Assembly: GCF_004745485.1 (NCBI RefSeq)
Contig: NZ_RHFG01000014.1
Location: 49,551-113,550, forward strand
Source: Brevibacterium sp. S22
Lineage (GTDB): Bacteria; Actinomycetota; Actinomycetes; Actinomycetales; Brevibacteriaceae
Reading direction: 5' to 3'
DNA: 64,000 nt
Made by a program: the position numbers and the translations under genes. This document shows positions 56,471-64,000 of this stretch, one piece after another (position 1 is the first letter of the stretch; each line of letters begins with the position of its first letter). Under the pieces are notes generated by a model. The model was not told where the DNA came from. It did not search any database and saw only the letters and a program-made list of their open reading frames with translations.

Positions 56471-58246
56471 ATGAAACTGCAGAAGCCTTCTCCCATGCCG
56501 TTCGGCAAATACAAGTCGTTCCAGGACCGCATCGCTCTGGACATGCGCGACCGCACCTGGCCGGACCAGATCATCAGCAAGGCCCCGCGCTGGTTGAGCA
56601 CCGACCTGCGCGACGGCAACCAGGCCCTCATCGACCCGATGACCCCGGACCGCAAACGCAAGATGTTCGATCTGCTCGTCAAGCTCGGTTTCAAGGAGAT
56701 CGAGGTCGGATTCCCGGCAGCCAGCCAGGTCGACTTCGACTTCGTCCGCGAGATCATCGAACAGGACGCGATCCCCGACGATGTGCGCATCTCCGTGCTC
56801 ACCCAGGCTCGTGAGGACCTCATCGAACGCACCGTCGAGTCGCTCGTCGGCGCGAAGAAGCCCACCGTCCACCTCTACAACGCGACCGCACCGGTCTTCC
56901 GCAAGGTCGTCTTCGGCTTCGACGGCGACGGCTTCGACCAGACTCGCGATATCGCCTTGCAGGGCACCCAGGCAGTGATGAAGCACGCCGAGACGCTGCT
57001 GTCCGACGCGGACTTCGGCTACCAGTACTCGCCGGAGATCTTCGTCGACACCGAACCCGAGTTCGCCCTGGACATCGTCGGCAACGTCCTTGACATGTGG
57101 CAGCCCGCCAGCGGTCGCGAAACCGTCGTCAACCTGCCTGCCACGGTCGAACGCGGAACCCCGAACACCTATGCGGACCAGATCGAATGGTTCTGCCGGA
57201 ATATGCCCTACCGCGACGAGGTGGCCGTCTCCCTGCACCCTCACAACGACCGGGGCACCGGCGTGGCGGCCGCGGAGCTCGGCATGATGGCCGGAGCCGA
57301 CCGCATCGAAGGCTGCCTGTTCGGCAACGGTGAGCGCACCGGAAACCTCGACCTCGTCACCGTCGCCCTCAACCTGTACACGCAGGGCGTCGACCCGGAG
57401 CTCGACTTCTCCGATATCGACGAGGTCATCCACACCGTCACCGAATGCAACCAGATCGGTGTCCACGAACGTCACCCTTACGGTGGTGACCTCGTCTTCA
57501 CCTCGTTCTCGGGTTCGCACCAGGACGCGATCAACAAGGCCTTCGCCGATCGTGAGCAGAAGGCGAACGCGCAGGGCACCCCGGTCGACCTGATGGAATG
57601 GGACATGCCCTACCTGCCGGTGGATCCGAAGGACTTGGGCCGCTCCTACGAGGCGATCATCCGCGTCAACTCGCAGTCCGGCAAGGGCGGTGTGACCTAC
57701 CTGCTCAAGAGCGAGCACGGACTCGAGCTGCCGCGTCGCATGCAGGTCGAATTCTCCCGTGCCGTCCAGCAGCACACCGAGGGCGGCGGAGAGGTCAACG
57801 CCGAGGAGATCCGCCGTATCTTCAACTACGAATACCTGCCCTCCGACGACCCCGAGAAGGTGTGGGGCCGGTTCCAGATCGTGGGCCTGCGCACCGACTC
57901 GGGCACCGTCGACGCTTCCGGATCGTCTGCCGAACGCATCGAGGTCGACCTCATCGTCGACGGACAGGAACGCACCTACGAGGGCCGCGGCAACGGACCG
58001 ATCGATGCGCTCGTGAAGATCCTCATCGACAACTTCGACGTCGACGTGCGTCTGCAGGACTACTCCGAGCACGCCATCGGCTCCGGCGCCGACACCAATG
58101 CCGCGGCCTATGTCGAACTCGCCGTCGAAGACCGAGTCGTCTGGGGCGCCGGACTGCACCCGAACATCACGAAGGCCTCGCTCAAAGCCGTCGTCTCGGC
58201 CGTCAACCGTGCAGCACGGGACCGGGACCGGGAACGTTCGGCCTGA
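56471..58246 (+). CDS. leuA: 2-isopropylmalate synthase
   Basis: First committed step of leucine synthesis: condenses 2-ketoisovalerate with acetyl-CoA. It is 599 aa, the long form typical of actinobacteria. [16 protein letters not shown] provides the metal Asp and the catalytic Arg-Asp region. [40 protein letters not shown] carries the two metal histidines. The C-terminal LeuA_dimer domain (about residue 440 on), which binds leucine for feedback inhibition, contains the [15 protein letters not shown] stretch. An AGAGGA ribosome binding site (56463-56468) precedes the ATG. The upstream region has a candidate leader peptide and stem. Confidence 0.96.
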   Translation: MKLQKPSPMPFGKYKSFQDRIALDMRDRTWPDQIISKAPRWLSTDLRDGNQALIDPMTPDRKRKMFDLLVKLGFKEIEVGFPAASQVDFDFVREIIEQDAIPDDVRISVLTQAREDLIERTVESLVGAKKPTVHLYNATAPVFRKVVFGFDGDGFDQTRDIALQGTQAVMKHAETLLSDADFGYQYSPEIFVDTEPEFALDIVGNVLDMWQPASGRETVVNLPATVERGTPNTYADQIEWFCRNMPYRDEVAVSLHPHNDRGTGVAAAELGMMAGADRIEGCLFGNGERTGNLDLVTVALNLYTQGVDPELDFSDIDEVIHTVTECNQIGVHERHPYGGDLVFTSFSGSHQDAINKAFADREQKANAQGTPVDLMEWDMPYLPVDPKDLGRSYEAIIRVNSQSGKGGVTYLLKSEHGLELPRRMQVEFSRAVQQHTEGGGEVNAEEIRRIFNYEYLPSDDPEKVWGRFQIVGLRTDSGTVDASGSSAERIEVDLIVDGQERTYEGRGNGPIDALVKILIDNFDVDVRLQDYSEHAIGSGADTNAAAYVELAVEDRVVWGAGLHPNITKASLKAVVSAVNRAARDRDRERSA

Positions 58247-58304
58247 GGACGGGACTGCCAGAACCGGGGCCGCCGGCACGTCGCTTCGGACTCGCCGGCG
58301 CTCG

Positions 58305-58364
58305 GGTCACGCGAAAGTCGAAAAAGTCGCCACCGGTGACGTGGTTTTCGACTTTCGCGTGACC
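58305..58364. repeat. Long inverted repeat between leuA and recO
   Basis: Perfectly complementary 20-nt arms (58305-58324 and 58345-58364), opening GGTCACGCGAAAGTCG, flank a 20-nt spacer containing the palindrome CACCGGTG. It may be a terminator for leuA or a protein-binding site. No T run follows. Confidence 0.8.
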
Positions 58365-58500
58365 TGAGGCAGTTTTCGCCCGGAAGTGCGTGGCCCGAGG
58401 GCGTGTGACTGTCGCCGTCATGTTCGTTCGGCCCGAGTCTCCGCAGCCGATCTCACAGCAGCGACGCAGCGCGGCGGGATGATTCCCCGCCGCGCTCTGC

Positions 58501-58506
58501 GATAAT
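58501..58506 (+). promoter_or_regulatory. -10 element for a leaderless recO transcript
   Basis: GATAAT is followed by 6 nt and then GTG 58513, with no ribosome binding site. Confidence 0.5.
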
Positions 58507-58512
58507 GGGCGG

Positions 58513-59241
58513 GTGCACAACTATCGTGATGAAGGCATCGTGCTCCAGGGGCACAAGCTCGGCGAAGCCGACCGCATCGTCACCGTGCTCACCCGCAGCC
58601 ACGGCCTCATCCGTGCCGTCGCGAAGGGGGTGCGCCGGACGAAATCGCGGTTCGGCTCCCGCCTCGAACCTTTTATGCTCGTCGACCTCCAGTGTCATGT
58701 CGGGCGCAGCCTCGACATCGTCACCCAGGTCGAACTCATCGAACCCTTCGCCCGCGGAATCGCCGCGGACTACGATGTCTACTCGGCCGCCTCGGTGATG
58801 GCCGAGACGGCACGCAGCATCACCGAGGCCGAACCCCAATCCCGTACGCACTTCCTTCTCCTCGTCTCCGCGATCCGCTCGCTGTGCAACCGCGAGCACC
58901 CGCCGAGGCTGTCCTTGGATGCGTACCTGCTGCGCGCAATGTCCGTGGCCGGATGGGCGCCGAGCCTGCTCGACTGTGCCCAGTGCGGAAGCCCCGGACC
59001 TCACCGCGCGTTCTCGGCTGCGTTGGGCGGAGCCGTGTGCACGAACTGCCGCCCCTCCGGTGCGGCACTGCCCGACACCGATGCGCTCGACCATATGGCC
59101 GCGCTCCTGTCTGGGGACTGGGAGCGGGCCGAGGCCGCTGATCTGCACGATCAGATCGACGGGTCGAAGCTGGTCTCGGACTGGGTGTCCTGGCATCTCG
59201 AGCGCAATATCCGATCACTGAGAGTTCTGGAGAGCACATGA
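58513..59241 (+). CDS. recO: DNA repair protein RecO
   Basis: Recombination mediator that with RecR loads RecA on gapped DNA and anneals single strands. It is 242 aa. The N-terminal OB-fold starts [29 protein letters not shown] zinc finger in the C-terminal part uses CAQCGS and CTNCRPS. The GTG start is fixed by the leaderless promoter. The stop overlaps the uppS start by 4 bp (ATGA), the coupling commonly found in actinobacteria. Confidence 0.95.
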   Translation: MHNYRDEGIVLQGHKLGEADRIVTVLTRSHGLIRAVAKGVRRTKSRFGSRLEPFMLVDLQCHVGRSLDIVTQVELIEPFARGIAADYDVYSAASVMAETARSITEAEPQSRTHFLLLVSAIRSLCNREHPPRLSLDAYLLRAMSVAGWAPSLLDCAQCGSPGPHRAFSAALGGAVCTNCRPSGAALPDTDALDHMAALLSGDWERAEAADLHDQIDGSKLVSDWVSWHLERNIRSLRVLEST

Positions 59242-60014
59242 GCTATCCCGCACCACCGACCCACCCCAGCGGGGCGCGGCCTCCGCAGATCGATGCGAAG
59301 TTCGTGCCGCGCCACGTCGCGATCGTCATGGACGGCAATGGTCGGTGGGCGAACCAGCGGGGGCTGCCGCGCACGGAAGGGCATAAGGCCGGTGAGGCTT
59401 CGCTGCTCGACGTCATCCACGGCGCGATCGAAATCGGTGTGGATTACCTGTCGGCGTATGCGTTCTCGACGGAGAACTGGAAGCGCTCACCCGAAGAGGT
59501 GCGGTTCCTCATGGGCTTCAACCGCGACGTCATCCGACGCCGGCGCGACGAGCTCAACGCCCTCGGTGTGCGCATCGTCTGGTCGGGCCGGCGGGGGAGG
59601 CTCTGGCGGTCGGTCATCGACGAGCTCGAAACCGCCGCGGAGATGACGAAGAACAACACCGGACTCGTGCTCCAGTTCTGCGTCAACTACGGCGGACGCT
59701 CCGAGATCGTCGATGCGATCAATGAGATCACCGCCGAGGTGGCCGCCGGCAGGCTCAAACCCGGCAAGGTCTCGGAGAAGACCGTCCGCTCCCGCCTCTA
59801 CGCGCCCATCGTGCCCGACGTCGACCTGTTCATGAGGTCATCGGGGGAGCAGCGGACCTCGAACTTCCTGCTCTGGCAGGCTGCTTATGCCGAGATGGTC
59901 TTCCAAGACGTGCTGTGGCCCGACGTCGACCGGCGCACCCTGTGGGCTGCGATCGAAGAGTACGCCCGCCGCGACCGTCGCTTCGGCGGCGCGGTCGACA
60001 CACCGACCGCCTGA
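59238..60014 (+). CDS. uppS: Isoprenyl diphosphate synthase (undecaprenyl/decaprenyl type)
   Basis: cis-Prenyltransferase that elongates farnesyl diphosphate to the C50-C55 lipid carrier for cell-wall synthesis. It is 258 aa. [17 protein letters not shown] contains the catalytic Asp D32. [15 protein letters not shown] and the C-terminal [23 protein letters not shown] are family signatures. It is translationally coupled to recO. Whether the product is C50 or C55 cannot be read from the sequence. It depends on the MEP pathway begun by Dxs at 38.4 kb. Confidence 0.95.
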   Translation: MSYPAPPTHPSGARPPQIDAKFVPRHVAIVMDGNGRWANQRGLPRTEGHKAGEASLLDVIHGAIEIGVDYLSAYAFSTENWKRSPEEVRFLMGFNRDVIRRRRDELNALGVRIVWSGRRGRLWRSVIDELETAAEMTKNNTGLVLQFCVNYGGRSEIVDAINEITAEVAAGRLKPGKVSEKTVRSRLYAPIVPDVDLFMRSSGEQRTSNFLLWQAAYAEMVFQDVLWPDVDRRTLWAAIEEYARRDRRFGGAVDTPTA

Positions 60015-60055
60015 GGCCAGCGCGCGCCGTCCGCCTAAGCGGCGGAAGGCCGCCT

Positions 60056-60107
60056 AGGTGGGCGAAATAGTCACGAGGTCGGCGGTTTCTGGTGACCATT
60101 TCGACCT
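60056..60107. repeat. Imperfect inverted repeat downstream of uppS
   Basis: AGGTGGGCGAAATAGTCAC (60056-60074) is complementary, apart from one mismatch and three extra bases, to GTGACCATTTCGACCT (60092-60107). It lies between uppS and the convergent helicase gene. Confidence 0.55.
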
Positions 60108-60204
60108 CTTGAACACGGTCCTCTTACGCACGGTGACATCGTGGCACCAAAACAGTCGGCTTCACTGCCTTATGGCTGTGTCTGCGCTATTCAGTTCGGT
60201 CCAC

Positions 60205-60251
60205 GTGACAGTTCGGCCCCGCAGCACAATGCTGCGGGGCCGAACTGTCAC
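60205..60251. terminator. Strong hairpin between uppS and the DEAD-box helicase gene
   Basis: A perfect 22-bp stem (60205-60226 with 60230-60251) with a 3-nt CAA loop, built on GTGACAGTTCGGCCCCGCAG. It sits between convergent genes and most likely serves as a two-way terminator, although no T run is present. The rest of the 270-bp gap holds only the weaker repeat at 60056-60107. Confidence 0.65.
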
Positions 60252-60287
60252 TTCAGTGCGAGCTCACGTCGGGCGAGCACGTTCGTC

Positions 60288-62093
60288 TCAGTAGCGGTCA
60301 CGCGGGCGGTCGCCACGTCCGCCGCCGAACTTCTTACCGCCTCGGCGATCATTGCGGAAGTTGCGTCCGTCACCGGGCTGCTTATCGAAATTGCGCTTCT
60401 TGAACGGGCGTCCCGGGCGGCCGGAATCCGGACGGATGTCGATGGGGCGACCCTGGATCTCGGTGTGGGCGAGCTTGCGCAGCACCGAGGGATCGAGGTC
60501 CTTGGGCAGGTCGACCAGCGTGTGGTTCGAACGGATGTCGATATGGCCGATCTGCTTCGAGGTGATTCCGCCCTCGTTCGCAATCGCGCCGACGACGGCA
60601 CCCGGTTGGAGACGCTCATTGCGTCCCACCGCCAGACGGTAGGTCGCCATGTTCTCATCACGGGCACGTCCTCCGCGGCCCGGACGACCGCCGTCACGGC
60701 CGGCGTCGCGGTCTCGGTCACGGCCTTGACGACGAGCCGGCTCAGGCATCGGTTCGGCCTTGAGGGTGTTCGACTCGAGGACGAGGGACGCCAGAGCGGC
60801 CGCGATGTTCGAGGCAGGCACATCGCGGGAGAGCGAATACTGCTCGATGACATCGGTGAGTTCGGACAGTTCGGTCTGAGCGAGCACATCGTCGATGCGC
60901 TTCGTGAACTTTTCGACACGAGTGCTCGTCAGCTCTTCGACGCTGGGCAGGGTCAGCGGTTCGACCTTCTGCTTCGTGGCACGTTCGATGGAGCCGAGCA
61001 TGCGCTGCTCACGTGGGGTGACGAAGAGGATCGCCTCGCCGGAGCGTCCGGCACGACCGGTGCGGCCGATGCGGTGGACATAGGATTCGGTGTCGTGCGG
61101 GATGTCGTAGTTGACGACCAGCGTGATGCGTTCGACGTCGAGTCCGCGGGCGGCCACATCGGTGGCGACGAGGATGTCGATCTTGCCTTCGCGGAGCATG
61201 TCGATCGTGCGCTCACGAGCCTGCTGCGGGATATCGCCGTTGATCGCGGCGGTCTTGAACCCGCGGGCTCTCAGCTTCTCGGCGAGCTCCTCGGTGGCCT
61301 GCTTCGTGCGCACGAACATGATGATGCCCTCGTACTCCTCGACCTCGAGGATGCGGGTCAGGGCGTCGAGCTTGTGCGAGTGCTGGACCATGAAGTAGCG
61401 CTGGCGGATGTTCGCACCCGTCTGCGACTTCGCGGCGACCCGGACTTCCTTCGGATCATTGAGGTACTTGCCGGTGATCCGGTGGATTGACGTCGGCATG
61501 GTAGCGGAGAACAGCGCTACCTGACGCTCGTCGCCGACCTGGCTGAAGATCTCTTCGATGTCTTCGGCGAAGCCCATCTTGAGCATCTCGTCGGCCTCAT
61601 CGAGGATGAGGTGGCGCAGGCTGCCCAGTTTGAGCGAACCCTTTTTGAGGTGATCGATGACACGGCCCGGGGTGCCCACGACGACCTGTGCACCGCGGCG
61701 CAGACCGGCCAGCTGCGGACCATAGGCCTGACCGCCGTAGATCGGGAGCACGGAGAAGTCGGACAGCTCGGTGGCGTAGGAGGTGAACGCCTCGGCGACC
61801 TGGATCGCGAGTTCGCGAGTGGGGGTGAGCACGAGAGCGAACGGGCCGTCGTCGGCGCGCCCCGCCTCGGCGAGATCGGACAGGGCCGGCAGGGCGAAAG
61901 CCGCGGTCTTACCGGTTCCGGTCTGTGCGAGACCGATGACGTCACGCCCCGACAAGAGGGTCGGGATCGTCTCGGCCTGGATGGGGGTGGGGATCTCGTA
62001 CCCCTGCGCCTCTACGGCCTTGAGTACGAGCGGGTGAAGCCCCAGTTCGGAGAATCTCGGAGTGGTTTCTTCGGTTGCGGACACATCGGTCAT
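60288..62093 (-). CDS. deaD: DEAD-box RNA helicase, DeaD/CsdA-like
   Basis: ATP-dependent RNA helicase of 601 aa, probably acting in ribosome assembly and RNA decay, especially in the cold. Motifs in order: Q motif FSELGLHPLVLKAVEAQGYEIPTPIQ, Walker A AQTGTGKT, PTRELAIQV, DEAD in LDEADEMLKMGF, SAT in FSATMPTSI, and HRIGRTGRAGRSG. A DbpA-like RNA-binding domain occupies about residues 480-555 (YRLAVGRNERLQPGAVVGAIANEGG). The C-terminal 40 residues are Arg/Gly/Asn-rich and unstructured. It is divergent from glyS. Confidence 0.93.
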   Translation of the reverse strand: MTDVSATEETTPRFSELGLHPLVLKAVEAQGYEIPTPIQAETIPTLLSGRDVIGLAQTGTGKTAAFALPALSDLAEAGRADDGPFALVLTPTRELAIQVAEAFTSYATELSDFSVLPIYGGQAYGPQLAGLRRGAQVVVGTPGRVIDHLKKGSLKLGSLRHLILDEADEMLKMGFAEDIEEIFSQVGDERQVALFSATMPTSIHRITGKYLNDPKEVRVAAKSQTGANIRQRYFMVQHSHKLDALTRILEVEEYEGIIMFVRTKQATEELAEKLRARGFKTAAINGDIPQQARERTIDMLREGKIDILVATDVAARGLDVERITLVVNYDIPHDTESYVHRIGRTGRAGRSGEAILFVTPREQRMLGSIERATKQKVEPLTLPSVEELTSTRVEKFTKRIDDVLAQTELSELTDVIEQYSLSRDVPASNIAAALASLVLESNTLKAEPMPEPARRQGRDRDRDAGRDGGRPGRGGRARDENMATYRLAVGRNERLQPGAVVGAIANEGGITSKQIGHIDIRSNHTLVDLPKDLDPSVLRKLAHTEIQGRPIDIRPDSGRPGRPFKKRNFDKQPGDGRNFRNDRRGGKKFGGGRGDRPRDRY

Positions 62094-62454
62094 GAGTGAT
62101 CTCTCTCACGTCGGCACACACTTGATCGCAGATGACTGTAGTGGCGATCTACCCTGCGGCCGCTTGTGCAATCATCGTGAGCAATCCGGGCCGAAACCGT
62201 AGAGATCCAAGAACACGCTTGGACAGACGTGGAAACGTCGGTACGGAGAAAGGTTTGGGTGTACCCCCAAGTCTACATGCCGCACCCTCGCCGAGGCGGT
62301 CCCGGACCGGGAAACCGAATGTGAGATCAGTCGCCTCCCGCGCTCATTCCGGCAGGGCAGGTCGGGGTTGAGGATGCGCATCGCCGACCAGATAGGCTGG
62401 TACCTGCGCGCCACGGCAGCCGGCCGTCGGCGAACCGAATCAAGGAGAGAACTA
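62094..62454. other. Divergent control region between deaD and glyS
   Basis: A 361-bp gap with no convincing frame. On the plus strand TTGAGG (62368-62373) and TAGGCT (62393-62398), 19 bp apart, look like the glyS promoter and would give a leader of about 50 nt, too short for a T-box. The long remaining part before deaD could form a cold-responsive leader, as known for csdA-type genes. I see no specific conserved structure in it. Confidence 0.45.
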
Positions 62455-63837
62455 GTGGCACAGTCCAAGTTGGATGCCGTCATCGCCCTGGCCAAGCGCA
62501 GAGGATTCGTCTTTCAAGCCGGAGAGATCTACGGCGGTTCCCGCTCGGCATGGGACTACGGGCCTTTGGGCGTGGAGCTCAAGGACAATATCAAGGCCCA
62601 GTGGTGGCAGCAGTTCGTGCGCGGTCGCGAAGATGTCGTCGGCCTCGACTCCTCGATCATCCTGCCCAAGCGCGTCTGGGAAGCCTCCGGCCACGTCGAG
62701 ACCTTCGTCGATCCGCTCGTCGAGTGCCTCAACTGCCACAAACGCCACCGCGAGGACCACCTCATCGAGGCGTATGAGACGAAGAACAAGAAGGCTCCGG
62801 AGAACGGAATGGCCGATATCGTCTGCCCCGACTGCGGCACCCGCGGCCAATGGACGGAGCCGCAGGAGTTCTCCGGCCTGGTCAAGACCTTCCTCGGCCC
62901 CGTCGACTCCGAATCGGGCCTCCATTACCTGCGCCCGGAGACCGCTCAGGGCATCTTCGTGAACTTCAACAATGTGCTCACCGCGGCCCGGAAGAAGCCG
63001 CCGTTCGGCATCGGCCAGATCGGCAAGGCCTTCCGCAACGAGATCACCCCCGGCAACTTCATCTTCCGCACCCGTGAGTTCGAGCAGATGGAGATCGAGT
63101 ACTTCGTCCACCCAGATGAAGCCGATGACTACTACAAACAGTGGGTCGAAGACTGCTGGGCCTGGTTCCTCGATCTGGGCATCTCCGAGGACAACGTCCG
63201 CCGCTTCGACGTTCCTGCCGAGGACCGCGCGCACTACTCGGCCGGGACCATCGACATCGAATACCGCTTCGGCTTCCAGGGGTCAGAATGGGGAGAGCTG
63301 ATGGGTGTGGCCAATCGCACCGACTACGATCTCGGCACCCACACCGAGGTTTCGGGAGCGAAGCTGCAGTACTTCGACCAGGCCAGCGGCGACCGCTACA
63401 CTCCCTATGTCGTTGAGCCCTCCTTCGGCCTGACCCGGTCGATGATGGCGTTCCTCGTCGAGGCCTACAGCGAAGACGAGGCACCGAACACGAAGGGTGG
63501 TGTCGACAAGCGCGTCGTGCTTAAGCTCGATCCGCGCCTGGCTCCGGTCAAGGCAGCTGTGCTGCCGCTGAGCCGCAATGAGAAGCTGACTCCGGCGGCA
63601 AAGGATCTGGCTGCCCGTCTGCGTCGGCGCTGGAACATCGACTTCGACGATGCCGGGGCAATCGGCCGCCGCTATCGTCGTCAGGACGAGATCGGCACCC
63701 CGCTGTGCATCACCGTCGACTTCGACACTCTCGATGATCAGGCGGTGACGATCCGCAAGCGCGACGACATGAGTCAGGAACGTGTGAGCATCGACCAGGT
63801 GGAGAACTACCTGGCCGACCACCTCGCCGGAGCCTGA
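62455..63837 (+). CDS. glyS: Glycyl-tRNA synthetase (dimeric type)
   Basis: Class II synthetase charging tRNA-Gly, alpha2 type, 460 aa. The start GTG 62455 has AAGGAG 7 nt upstream; the frame extends further but without a binding site. Motif 1 region: [28 protein letters not shown] zinc-knuckle insertion has CLNCHKRH and CPDCGTRG. Motif 2: [24 protein letters not shown]. Motif 3: [17 protein letters not shown]. The C-terminal anticodon-binding domain starts near residue 360 ([15 protein letters not shown]). The palindromic repeat interrupted by the insertion sequence begins 8 bp after its stop. Confidence 0.97.
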   Translation: MAQSKLDAVIALAKRRGFVFQAGEIYGGSRSAWDYGPLGVELKDNIKAQWWQQFVRGREDVVGLDSSIILPKRVWEASGHVETFVDPLVECLNCHKRHREDHLIEAYETKNKKAPENGMADIVCPDCGTRGQWTEPQEFSGLVKTFLGPVDSESGLHYLRPETAQGIFVNFNNVLTAARKKPPFGIGQIGKAFRNEITPGNFIFRTREFEQMEIEYFVHPDEADDYYKQWVEDCWAWFLDLGISEDNVRRFDVPAEDRAHYSAGTIDIEYRFGFQGSEWGELMGVANRTDYDLGTHTEVSGAKLQYFDQASGDRYTPYVVEPSFGLTRSMMAFLVEAYSEDEAPNTKGGVDKRVVLKLDPRLAPVKAAVLPLSRNEKLTPAAKDLAARLRRRWNIDFDDAGAIGRRYRRQDEIGTPLCITVDFDTLDDQAVTIRKRDDMSQERVSIDQVENYLADHLAGA

Positions 63838-63844
63838 TCCCAAT

Positions 63845-63877
63845 TTGCTACCTGACGGCGGCTCTGCAACCTGGCGC
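63845..63877. repeat. Half copy of the palindromic repeat, interrupted by an insertion sequence
   Basis: These 33 bases equal one arm and the centre of the 62-bp palindrome (copies at 6572 and 27239), opening TTGCTACCTGACGGCGGCTC and ending ACCTGGCGC. Sequence identity stops abruptly at 63877, where the insertion sequence starts. The other arm should lie beyond the element's far end. Confidence 0.85.
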
Positions 63878-63878
63878 T

Positions 63879-63937
63879 GGAGTGGTCCCCGAAAGTTGGA
63901 CTGTGATTAACACAGGACAACTTGAAGGGACCACTCC
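63879..63937 (+). promoter_or_regulatory. Hairpin in the IS end covering the transposase ribosome binding site
   Basis: 27-nt arms (63879-63905 and 63911-63937), complementary at 22 of 27 positions with a perfect outer 11-bp GGAGTGGTCCC/GGGACCACTCC, flank an ATTAA loop. The right arm contains the GAAGGGA ribosome binding site and ends directly before the ATG. Transcripts entering from glyS would fold and hide the site. Confidence 0.7.
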
Positions 63938-64000
63938 ATGCGTCACAACTGTCTGATCACCGACGAGCAAGCCCAAGCCGCGGTCGAACTCTTCGATCAC
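63938..64000 (+). CDS. Transposase, N-terminal fragment cut by the window edge
   Basis: Twenty-one codons, MRHNCLITDEQAQAAVELFD and one more, open to the end of the window. The helical N-terminus is compatible with the helix-turn-helix of an IS3-family OrfA. GAAGGGA ends 7 nt before the ATG. Too short for a firm family call. Confidence 0.55.
   Translation, partial: MRHNCLITDEQAQAAVELFDH

Larger units (their letters stand above)
63878..64000 (+). mobile_element. Left end of an insertion sequence, probably IS3 family
   Basis: The element begins TGGAGTGGTCCCCGAAAGTT exactly where the palindromic repeat breaks off. The 5'-TG terminus and the AAAGTTGGAC stretch are usual in IS3-family ends. A transposase frame starts 60 bp in and runs off the window. 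The right end and target duplication are not visible, so the family is inference. Confidence 0.7.

Noticed and set aside
56303..58279. 658-codon frame antisense to leuA
   Set aside because: Mirror of leuA codon usage with no motif.
60058..60294. 78-codon frame downstream of uppS
   Set aside because: It crosses both inverted repeats and the end of the convergent helicase gene, with no family similarity.
62405..62454. T-box or glycine riboswitch before glyS
   Set aside because: The predicted leader is about 50 nt, too short for either, and no T-box sequence was found.

Overview
The window is a stretch of housekeeping chromosome from a high-GC Gram-positive bacterium, clearly an actinobacterium. 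Pointers are the HrdB-type principal sigma factor with a Lys/Ala/Thr-rich N-terminus, SepH, the DUF4193/DUF3093/dut/DUF3710/OB-fold cluster, the TrkA pair/APC permease/TRAM methyltransferase cluster, the coproporphyrin-dependent haem genes including chdC (hemQ), a long-form leuA next to recO and uppS, and many genes that seem to be transcribed without a leader. My best guess is a Micrococcales member near Brevibacterium. That is inferred from gene content and order and was not tested by any search.

Layout. Positions 1-6.4 kb hold the 3' part of an RluD-type pseudouridine synthase, dnaE and the pair hisD-nrdR. Positions 6.6-11.3 kb hold a HelD-like helicase, a spermidine-synthase-like protein and a DUF4192 protein. 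Positions 11.5-16.2 kb hold the principal sigma factor, a lipoprotein amidase and a ParE/GyrB-type topoisomerase subunit. Positions 16.2-23.8 kb hold a BlaI repressor/M56 protease pair divergent from cydA-cydB-cydDC, with CTAC-N5-GTAG dyads on both sides. Positions 23.8-34.5 kb hold sepH, hemH (cpfC), the conserved dut cluster, two TrkA-type proteins, an APC permease and a TRAM RNA methyltransferase. acnA follows, with a perfect 18-bp palindrome over its promoter, then a gene-poor 0.8 kb with decayed repeats. dxs, rnd-DUF3000 and hemE-cgoX-chdC occupy 38.4-45.5 kb. Positions 45.6-56.2 kb hold an OhrR-like regulator, msrB and a GNAT enzyme, an alpha/beta hydrolase, a membrane-anchored penicillin-acylase-family enzyme, a DUF817 protein and envelope-related genes. 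leuA (with a candidate Leu-codon leader peptide), recO, uppS, a DEAD-box helicase and glyS follow. The first 123 bp of an insertion sequence end the window.

Functional links. cydABDC supplies the high-affinity bd oxidase, which needs haem. hemH and hemE-cgoX-chdC provide the late haem steps. BlaI/M56 is the likely cyd regulator. OhrR, MsrB and possibly the GNAT enzyme form an oxidative-stress patch. recO, dnaE, parE and helD serve DNA and transcription maintenance.

The most striking non-coding signal is a family of about 62-bp near-perfect palindromes at gene ends. Two copies are intact and show a compensatory base-pair change. The third is cut in half by the insertion sequence at the window edge. 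I found no CRISPR array, prophage, secondary-metabolite cluster or tRNA/rRNA gene, and no clearly novel multi-gene system.
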